Source: VAZQ01 sp963840535 (GTDB lineage Bacteria > Pseudomonadota > Alphaproteobacteria > Rhizobiales > Xanthobacteraceae). Taken from it: a stretch of 64,000 nucleotides of DNA. Under the pieces are notes generated by a model, which worked only from the letters and a program-made list of their open reading frames with translations, did no database searches and was not told where the DNA came from. Positions 57,980 to 64,000 of this stretch are shown here, one piece after another. The DNA is taken from the NCBI GenBank assembly GCA_963840535.1, contig CAWIZJ010000053.1:1-64000 (forward strand), read 5' to 3'. The number at the start of each line of letters is the position of its first letter. Position 1 is the stretch's first letter. The translations under genes were made by a program, and so were the position numbers.

Positions 57980-59119
57980 TTACGAGCCCGAGCAGACGTT
58001 CTTGAGCGCCGCCCAGGACGCCCGGTCGAGGAGCGGCCGGGATTGCTCGCCCCCATGACCCGCATGCGAAGGGGGCGGGACAGGGGCCGCCATCGCCTCG
58101 ATCGCAGCGACACGATCCTTGGTTTCGGGATGATCGTGCAGGATCTGCGGTCCGGAATGAGTCGTGCCGGCGATGCGCAGCAGGATGCGCCCGAACGCAC
58201 GGCTATCGCCGCCGATGCCGTTCATCAGATTCACCGCATAGGCGTCGGCGGCGGCCTCGACCTCGCGGCTATGACTCGTGTGCAGAATGGTCTGCGTTGC
58301 CAGCATCACGGCGCTGCCGCCGACGAAATCGCCGAGCACAATCCCGAACATCAGGGAGAGGCCGGCGGCCCCCATCACGATCCGCGTCCCGTCGCGGTGG
58401 GCGACATGGCCGACCTCGTGCGCGATCACGCCGGCCAACTCGTCGGGGGTCTCGGCTTTGTCGATGAGGCCCTTGAAAACGTAGATGTTCCCGCCCGGAA
58501 GCGTGATGGCGTTGGCCTCCGGCCGCCGCACGACGCGAGTGTCGAGCGGGATCGGCAGGGCCGCCGCAGTCTCGATGCGGTGCATGAGCTCGGCGAAGGC
58601 CGCACGACCCGGCTTCTCGCCCTCGGCGTGGCCGCATTCGAAGGCGCCGGCGCCCTTGGTATCGAGGTTCGCGCGCACCTGCGCATCGATCACCCTGCCG
58701 AGCGTGCGCTCGACCGGGTAGGGAACGAGCGGCGTGAGCTGGGCGGCGATCCGCGGCAGGGCGAATACCGCGACGATCAGCAGTGACGCGGTGGCGGCAA
58801 GGGTCCAGGCGATCACCTTGGCGCGTGCGCGCCGCTCGACGCTGCCGGCGCGGTCGATCGGCGTCGACCGGTCATCGATTGCGGCGGCAAGTTGCGGGTC
58901 CCGGATCTCGACTCGCGCCAGCACGGGATTGGCGACCTTGCCCAGACGCAGGACGTGGTCGGGTCCCGACACCGCTTCCAGCTGATGGTAAGGCCACTCG
59001 GCGAGAACGGCCCCGTCGGTCGCGTGGATTCGCAATGCGTCCGATGTGAGCTCGAGCATGACGTCGTGGCGCGCGCTGGTCACGCCGTCGAAGAAGGTGC
59101 CTGGCCCAGCGGTGATCAT
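57980..59119 (-). CDS. M48 family zinc metallopeptidase, membrane-bound
   Basis: 379 residues. An N-terminal cytosolic beta domain (LELTSDALRIHATDGAVLAE) of about 90 residues is followed by one helix (VIAWTLAATASLLIVAVFAL) and the M48 catalytic domain with VIAHEVGHVAHRDGTRIVMG (HExxH) and the third ligand in SREVEAAADAYAVNLM. Related to HtpX/BepA-like proteases but with an extra N-terminal domain. Six bases separate it from the DUF898 gene. Likely role in membrane or envelope quality control (inference). Confidence 0.92.
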   Translation of the reverse strand: MITAGPGTFFDGVTSARHDVMLELTSDALRIHATDGAVLAEWPYHQLEAVSGPDHVLRLGKVANPVLARVEIRDPQLAAAIDDRSTPIDRAGSVERRARAKVIAWTLAATASLLIVAVFALPRIAAQLTPLVPYPVERTLGRVIDAQVRANLDTKGAGAFECGHAEGEKPGRAAFAELMHRIETAAALPIPLDTRVVRRPEANAITLPGGNIYVFKGLIDKAETPDELAGVIAHEVGHVAHRDGTRIVMGAAGLSLMFGIVLGDFVGGSAVMLATQTILHTSHSREVEAAADAYAVNLMNGIGGDSRAFGRILLRIAGTTHSGPQILHDHPETKDRVAAIEAMAAPVPPPSHAGHGGEQSRPLLDRASWAALKNVCSGS

Positions 59120-59125
59120 GGGCGC

Positions 59126-60397
59126 TCAGACTCCGCCCACATTCAGAGCGTCCGCGAGGCCCTCTCCCACCGGCGAAGCGGCAGCTCCGGCGGCGGAAAC
59201 GTGATCGAGCGCCGCAAGGTTGGACACCTCGAGTGAATCGACGACGCTCCGCCAAAGACCAAGCCTGACCGTCGCCTGGTAGATGGTGGAATATCCGAGC
59301 GCAAAGACGACGTAGACCGCGAGCAGCGCCACGGTCACCACGACTTCCTTGGCCATGGGATCGAGCTCCGCGGTGACCATGCCGATCGCAAGCGTACCGA
59401 GGCCGACGATTGCGCCGGCGGTCAGGGTGAACAGGAAAGCATACCAGAGAAAGCGGCCATAAAGGCCGAATACCTGAGCCGTGCGCAGATGCGACGTCAC
59501 CGTGATCTCGCCGAAACGCAGGCCCGACACCCACCAGCGCAGCACCAGCGCCTGAAACATGGGATAGAGAATTGCGATCGCAAGCAGGAGCCAGGCACCG
59601 GCCAGCGCGCCGTAGACCAGCGCACGGTCGAGGCCGCTGGCTTCGAGCCGGTTCAGGACGTCGTCGCTGCTCGCGGCAGCCGGCAGAGCGCTCCAGTCGA
59701 CGCCGAGCAAGGTGGCGGCGAGCCCGGCGACAAAGGGCGCCACGGCCAGGAACCACAGCAGCAGACCTCGTAACAGCAATCGCGTGGCGGAGCCTTCGAA
59801 GCGGCCTTGCAGGTCGCCGAAGAAGGTATTGAGCATCTTCAACCGCTCGAGGCGCGACTGGGCGAGCGGATAGGCGAGACCCAGCGTCATCACGATCAGC
59901 GTCCACCAGAGCACGGCGCAGCCGGCATAGCGCCAGGCCGAGCCGGTCTGGTGGAAGCGTATGCCTCGATAGACCGTGCGGGTGAGGCGGTAGCGCCGTG
60001 CGCGGTAAACCGCATATTGGCCGAGCACCGTCAGGATCAGCAGAGCGAACAGGTTGGCGACTCCTGCGGACGCCCCCAGACCGAGCGTCAACAGGAAAAA
60101 TCCGGCATAGAGCGGGAGCAGTATGGCGACGGCGATCAGGAAGCCGAGCAGAAGCTCGCGCGCAGTGCCGATATATTCGAAGCGTTCGCCCGCCAGCTCG
60201 GTATTGGACCACAGGAAACGGCGAATATCGGTGGTAAGCCAGAACCGATAGATGCCGAGCGTCGACATCAGCAGCACGGCCCCATGGGTGAGCAGCCGCC
60301 AGTAGGCCCTGGCGTTGCCGCAAAAGCGGATCGCGCCGCCGTGCTGCGTAACGCCGCCTGGTTGCGCCGCTGGAACGGTCGCATGAAAACCGGCCAT
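59126..60397 (-). CDS. DUF898 (YjgN-like) polytopic membrane protein
   Basis: About 423 residues from ATG 60397 (the frame stays open upstream without a ribosome site). DUF898 hallmarks: IRFCGNARAYWRLLTHGAVL, RFLWSNTELAGERFEYIGTA then RELLLGFLIA, and YRARRYRLTRTVYRGIRFHQ. Ten or so helices. Function unknown; YjgN homologues are common in proteobacteria. Adjacent to an M48 peptidase and a DUF1499 protein on the same strand, a linkage seen across genomes in my recollection of the families but not verified here. Confidence 0.9.
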   Translation of the reverse strand: MAGFHATVPAAQPGGVTQHGGAIRFCGNARAYWRLLTHGAVLLMSTLGIYRFWLTTDIRRFLWSNTELAGERFEYIGTARELLLGFLIAVAILLPLYAGFFLLTLGLGASAGVANLFALLILTVLGQYAVYRARRYRLTRTVYRGIRFHQTGSAWRYAGCAVLWWTLIVMTLGLAYPLAQSRLERLKMLNTFFGDLQGRFEGSATRLLLRGLLLWFLAVAPFVAGLAATLLGVDWSALPAAASSDDVLNRLEASGLDRALVYGALAGAWLLLAIAILYPMFQALVLRWWVSGLRFGEITVTSHLRTAQVFGLYGRFLWYAFLFTLTAGAIVGLGTLAIGMVTAELDPMAKEVVVTVALLAVYVVFALGYSTIYQATVRLGLWRSVVDSLEVSNLAALDHVSAAGAAASPVGEGLADALNVGGV

Positions 60398-60425
60398 GCG
60401 CGAGGCTTTCCGAGGCTGCCGCCGA

Positions 60426-62066
60426 CTACCGGGCAGGTGCCGCGTCGGTCGGAAGGACGAAATCCTTGAAGCGTTCCCGCAGCGCCGTCTTCTGGATCTT
60501 GCCGGTCGCGGTGTGGGGGATCTCGTCGACGAACACGACGTCATCGGGAAGCCACCAATTCGCGATCTTGCCTTTCATGAACTTCAGAAGCTCGTCCTTG
60601 GTCACCGACTGATCCTTCTTCGGCACGACGACGAGCAGAGGCCGCTCGTCCCATTTGGAGTGTCCGACGCCGATGACGGCGGCCTCGGCCACCTTGGGAT
60701 GGCCGACCGCCAGGTTCTCGAGATCGATCGAGGAGATCCATTCGCCGCCCGACTTGATCACGTCCTTGGCGCGGTCGGTGATGTGCATGTAGCCGTGGCG
60801 GTCGAAGGTCGATACGTCGCCGGTGTCGAAGAAGCCGTCGCGGTCGAGGGGCTCGCCGTCTTCCCGGTAATAGACGCGGGCCACGGCCGGGCCGCGGACC
60901 TTGAGCCGCCCGAAAGTCTTGCCGTCCCACGGCAGCCGTCTGCCCGCATCGTCGGTGATGATCATCTCCACGCCGAAAGGAGTGTGACCTTGCATGTCCT
61001 GGATATCGAGGCGCGCCTCCCCGCTCAGTTTCGCGTATTCCGGCTTCATCGAGCCGAGCGTGCCGAGCGGGCTCATCTCGGTCATGCCCCAGGCATGGCA
61101 AACCTCGACTCCGTATACATCCTGGAACGTCCTGGTCATCGCGCGCGGACAGGCGGAGCCGCCGATCACCACCTTCTTCAGATGCGGCAGTCTTGCGTTG
61201 CTTGCCTCCAGATGCTGCAGCAGCATGAGCCAGACCGTCGGCACCGCGGCGGTGAAGGTGACGCGATGGTCGTTGAGCAGCTCGTAGATCGCGGCGCCGT
61301 CGAGCTTGGCGCCCGGCATCACCAGTGCCGCGCCTTGCATCGGCGAGGTGAGCGCCAGTCCCCAGCAGTTGGCGTGGAACATCGGCACCACCGGCAGGAC
61401 GACGTCGCGGCAGGAGATCCCCATGGCGTCGGGGGTGCTCGAGATCATCGAGTGCAGCACGTTCGAGCGGTGGGAATAGACCACGCCCTTGGGGTGGCCG
61501 GTGGTGCCGGAGGTGTAGCACATGCCGGCGGCGGTGTTCTCGTCGAACGACTTCCAGACGAAATCGCCGTCCACCTCGCCGATCCACTCCTCGTAGGGCA
61601 CGGCGTTCCTGAGCGGGGTCGGCGGCATGTGCGCGGCGTCGGTGAGCACCACGTAGCGCTCGATGGTCTCGAGGCGGTCGGCGATCTTCTCCAGCAGCGG
61701 CAGGAAGGTCAGGTCCGTCATCAGCACGCGATCCTCGGCGTGGTTGACGATCCAGACGATCTGGTCCGGGAACAGGCGCGGATTGACGGTGTGATAGATG
61801 GCGCCGATCCCCATGATGCCGTACCAGGCTTCGAGATGCCGCCAGGTATTCCATGCCAGTGTCGCCACCCGGTCTCCGAGCGCGACGCCGTCCCGCTCCA
61901 GCCGCTGGGCCACCCGCAGTGCGCGCGCGCGCAGTGCCGCATAGGTCGTGGTGTGGAACGGCCCCTCGACCGAGCGCGTCACGATCGGCCGCTCGGCGTG
62001 ATTGATGGCGGCATGATCGATGACGCGGTGGCACAGCAGCGGCCAGTCCTGCATCAGCCCGCGCAT
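60426..62066 (-). CDS. Acyl-CoA ligase (long-chain/medium-chain fatty-acid CoA synthetase type)
   Basis: 546 residues from ATG 62066; an upstream ATG at 62138 has no ribosome site. Adenylate-forming motifs: TAAGMCYTSGTTGHPKGVVY (P-loop A3), GMTEMSPLGTLG (A5), GFFDTGDVSTFDRHGYMHIT (A7) and IPHTATGKIQKTALRERFKD with the catalytic lysine (A10). It activates a carboxylic acid to its CoA thioester with ATP. Substrate length is not shown. Upstream, on the same strand, lies the HAD phosphatase; downstream is the DUF898 gene with only 28 bases between. Confidence 0.94.
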   Translation of the reverse strand: MRGLMQDWPLLCHRVIDHAAINHAERPIVTRSVEGPFHTTTYAALRARALRVAQRLERDGVALGDRVATLAWNTWRHLEAWYGIMGIGAIYHTVNPRLFPDQIVWIVNHAEDRVLMTDLTFLPLLEKIADRLETIERYVVLTDAAHMPPTPLRNAVPYEEWIGEVDGDFVWKSFDENTAAGMCYTSGTTGHPKGVVYSHRSNVLHSMISSTPDAMGISCRDVVLPVVPMFHANCWGLALTSPMQGAALVMPGAKLDGAAIYELLNDHRVTFTAAVPTVWLMLLQHLEASNARLPHLKKVVIGGSACPRAMTRTFQDVYGVEVCHAWGMTEMSPLGTLGSMKPEYAKLSGEARLDIQDMQGHTPFGVEMIITDDAGRRLPWDGKTFGRLKVRGPAVARVYYREDGEPLDRDGFFDTGDVSTFDRHGYMHITDRAKDVIKSGGEWISSIDLENLAVGHPKVAEAAVIGVGHSKWDERPLLVVVPKKDQSVTKDELLKFMKGKIANWWLPDDVVFVDEIPHTATGKIQKTALRERFKDFVLPTDAAPAR

Positions 62067-62194
62067 GCGTGTTTCCCTCTGTCGTTCCTTGTACTTGCCG
62101 CCGAGTTTAATACCGACGCCTCGCGGCCGCGCAACCACAGAATATCACGCGCATGCGTGCGCATTGCGGTGCGCCCGGCCGTGGCGTCGAGCTC

Positions 62195-62911
62195 CTATGA
62201 TTTGCCTTTGTTCACCCGCTCGAGCCACCCCGGCAGATCCGCGATCGAGCCGATGAGCGCATCGGCGTAGGGTGCGAGCAGGTCGCCTGGAATCGGCCCC
62301 GACCGCACGCCGATTGCGACCGCGCCCGCCGTGCGCGCCGCCGCGAGGTCGTGGATGGTGTCGCCTACGACCGCCACTTCCGATGGCGCGACGCCGGCTG
62401 CGCGCGCGAAGGCCAGCACCGGCTCGGCACCGGGCTTGGCGCCGAAACCCGAGTCATGGCCGGCGATGAATTCCACCAGATGGTCGAGGCCCAGGCGCGC
62501 GATCTGCGCCCGCGCATTCGACTCGGCATCGTTGGTCATGATCCCGATCCGGTAGCCGCGTCGGGCCAGCGCGGCGAGCACCAGCCCCGGTTCGCCGATC
62601 GGTACGAGATGTTGAAGCGCGGTCAGGTTGAACAGGCGGTCGATCTCCGCAAAGAAATCGGGCGTCGCGGGACGGCCCAGCACCTGCGCCCACAAACGTC
62701 CGAACTCCGGCGTTGCCCCGCCGATCAGCGGAGATCCCACCAGGAAGCGCCGCTCGGCCGCGACGAACCCGCTGACCGCGGCGAGCCGCTCGAGGACCGC
62801 CTGGTCGCCATCCGCGAAGTGGGAGATGGTTGCGTGGGTGGCAGGCCCCCAGGTGCGCTGGAAGTCGACCAGGGTGCCGTCCTTGTCGAACACGATGGCG
62901 CGGATCGGCAT
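62195..62911 (-). CDS. HAD-superfamily phosphatase (phosphoglycolate phosphatase-like)
   Basis: 238 residues. Motif I IVFDKDGTLVDF (first Asp nucleophile), motif II GIMTNDAES, motif III with lysine in FGAKPGAEPVLAFARAAGVA, and motif IV EVAVVGDTIHDLAAARTAGA. The all-alpha cap between motifs I and II places it near Gph. Small phosphorylated metabolite as substrate; the exact one is not evident. Separate promoter likely. Confidence 0.92.
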   Translation of the reverse strand: MPIRAIVFDKDGTLVDFQRTWGPATHATISHFADGDQAVLERLAAVSGFVAAERRFLVGSPLIGGATPEFGRLWAQVLGRPATPDFFAEIDRLFNLTALQHLVPIGEPGLVLAALARRGYRIGIMTNDAESNARAQIARLGLDHLVEFIAGHDSGFGAKPGAEPVLAFARAAGVAPSEVAVVGDTIHDLAAARTAGAVAIGVRSGPIPGDLLAPYADALIGSIADLPGWLERVNKGKS

Positions 62912-63023
62912 GATTCAACCGAAGCGGGCGAGTTCGCGGGTCGCTGCGCTCCCCATGCGGAGACCACAGACGACGACATCGAAATGGGCCATAGTCCGCG
63001 CCCGCCATCCTGCCGGTCGCCAT

Positions 63024-63824
63024 ATGGTCGCAATCCTACCGAATATCCCGGCCGTGAAGCTCCTATCGGCGCTGATTTTGCTGGCGGCACTTTGCGACCT
63101 GGCAGGTGCCCAGGGGATTCCCTTGCCGCGTCCGCGGCCCGATCGGGCCGTTGCCGAGCCTGCCGATCTCGCGAAGCCCGAGGAGCCCGCGCCGCCGTCG
63201 GCCTGCCGACTGCGGCTCACGCCCGAGCGCGCGGTTGCTCCGTCGCTGCCGCCGCTCGCCGGGCCCGGCGAATGCGGCGTGGAGGACGCGGTGCGGCTCG
63301 AGGCGGTGGTGCTTTCCGACAGGAGCCGCGTGGCGGTGACGCCGCCGGCGATCTTGCGCTGCATCTTCGCCGAGGCGCTCGTGAGCTGGGTGCGCGAGGA
63401 CGTGGTCGCCGCGCTGCGCCCGCTCGATGCGGTCCTTACGGGCATCGACAACTTCGCCTCCTACGATTGCCGCGGGCGCAACCGCGTCGTCGGTGCCAAG
63501 GTGTCGGAGCACGGCAAGGGCAATGCCATCGACATCCGCTCGATCAGGGTCGCCGGCGGCAAGGTCGTGGAGCTGACCGATCCACTGGTGCCGAAGGATC
63601 TTCGCGAGGCGTTGCGCAAGAGCGCTTGTGCACGCTTCGGCACCGTGCTGGGGCCCGGCTCCGACGGCTATCACGAGAACCACGTGCACCTGGACCTCAT
63701 CGAGCGCCGGGGCGGCTATCGCATGTGCCAGTGGGACGTGCGCGAGCCCGAGCCCGAGCTGCCGCCTGCTGCCGCGCAGGTCCCGCTGCCGCGTCCGCGT
63801 CCCACCACATCCGCCAGGCGGTAG
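63024..63824 (+). CDS. Extensin-like C-terminal domain protein, exported
   Basis: About 266 residues. ATG 63024 gives MVAILPNIPAVKLLSALILL; GTG 63054 is an alternative start just before the signal peptide core. Proline-rich linker (PLPRPRPDRAVAEPAD) leads into the extensin-like domain with GPGECGVEDAVRLEAVVLSD, SYDCRGRNRVVGAKVSEHGK then GNAIDIRSI, and YHENHVHLDLIER. The His/Asp set (EHG, D, HVH) suggests a zinc-dependent D-Ala-D-Ala-carboxypeptidase-like fold (peptidase M15-related). Common in Hyphomicrobiales; cell-wall action is inferred. Confidence 0.88.
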   Translation: MVAILPNIPAVKLLSALILLAALCDLAGAQGIPLPRPRPDRAVAEPADLAKPEEPAPPSACRLRLTPERAVAPSLPPLAGPGECGVEDAVRLEAVVLSDRSRVAVTPPAILRCIFAEALVSWVREDVVAALRPLDAVLTGIDNFASYDCRGRNRVVGAKVSEHGKGNAIDIRSIRVAGGKVVELTDPLVPKDLREALRKSACARFGTVLGPGSDGYHENHVHLDLIERRGGYRMCQWDVREPEPELPPAAAQVPLPRPRPTTSARR

Positions 63825-63830
63825 TCATCC

Positions 63831-64000
63831 ATGCCCCTCAGCAATCTCGCCGTGCGCGACATCGAGACCCTGGTTCACCCCTACACCAATCTCGCGGCGA
63901 TGCGCGAAACCGGACCGCTGGTGCTCGAGCGCGGACAGGGCGTGTTCGTGTACGACAGCGACGGCAAAGCCTATATCGAAGGAATGGCAGGGCTGTGGTG
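63831..64000 (+). CDS. Class III aminotransferase, N-terminus (cut by window end)
   Basis: ATG 63831, six bases after the extensin-like stop. The start MPLSNLAVRDIETLVHPYTN is followed by ERGQGVFVYDSDGKAYIEGM and AGLW, the usual beginning of omega-amino-acid/pyruvate or acetylornithine-type aminotransferases. The PLP lysine and the rest are beyond the window. It would transfer an amino group from an amine or omega-amino acid to a keto acid. Confidence 0.85.
   Translation, partial: MPLSNLAVRDIETLVHPYTNLAAMRETGPLVLERGQGVFVYDSDGKAYIEGMAGLW

Noticed and set aside
57095..58786. A 563-codon plus-strand frame opposite the DUF1499 and M48 genes
   Set aside because: It is a GC-rich antisense shadow of genes with clear motifs; it has no domain or ribosome site.
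60396..62270. A 624-codon plus-strand frame opposite the acyl-CoA ligase
   Set aside because: The ligase on the minus strand has every adenylate-forming motif. The opposite frame has none.

Overview
This is a GC-rich bacterial segment that reads like an alphaproteobacterium of the order Hyphomicrobiales (Xanthobacteraceae/Nitrobacteraceae-like). Pointers are the many orphan Bug-type (TctC) binding proteins, a DUF2865 protein, an extensin-like periplasmic protein, ABC binding proteins of the PF04392 type, and short palindromic repeats. No rRNA, tRNA or CRISPR array was seen. Many conserved genes are broken by one-base frame errors. Most of those I could resolve by hand are repaired by deleting one base, which suggests residual read or assembly error, though true decay is clear at several truncated genes.

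Layout. 0-10.6 kb: five largely complete Bug solute-binding genes (one frameshifted) and two Bug fragments, with an amidohydrolase, a broken MBL-fold hydrolase, an SRPBCC protein and a TauE/SafE permease. 10.7-13.5 kb: mobile-element debris, with a truncated IS110 transposase, a frameshifted full-length IS110-family transposase and a long structured non-coding stretch resembling a group II intron without its reverse transcriptase. 13.6-18.4 kb: a badly frameshifted acetamidase/formamidase, a rho-independent terminator, a metal (Zn/Mn-type) ABC binding protein and permease with no ATPase gene, and a YecA/SEC-C protein. 18.4-26.3 kb: one minus-strand operon encoding a NitT/TauT-type ABC transporter with two binding proteins and a three-subunit molybdenum hydroxylase, with an amidohydrolase tail just upstream.

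26.3-35.5 kb: a patchwork of intact genes (DUF2865 protein, four-GAF histidine kinase, PF04392 binding protein) and truncated ones (PF04392, recombinase, methyltransferase), ending in a HicAB toxin-antitoxin pair. 35.5-37.2 kb: an FAD-linked oxidase. 38.1-46.5 kb: a minus-strand cluster of three secreted DUF3604 (PHP-like metallohydrolase) paralogues followed by a PpiC foldase, a HupE/UreJ-type membrane protein and a small exported protein, with the last three translationally coupled to the third paralogue. This is the most interesting uncharacterised system in the window.

47.1-57.1 kb: a plus-strand uptake and catabolic region with a TAXI-TRAP transporter (binding protein plus fused permease), an IlvD/Edd dehydratase, a luciferase-like monooxygenase, a two-domain VOC protein and an MBL hydrolase. 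Inside it lies a DUF2304 protein facing a glycosyltransferase-39-like membrane protein. 57.1-64 kb: a DUF898 - M48 peptidase - DUF1499 membrane trio, an acyl-CoA ligase, a HAD phosphatase, an extensin-like protein and the start of a class III aminotransferase that runs off the window.
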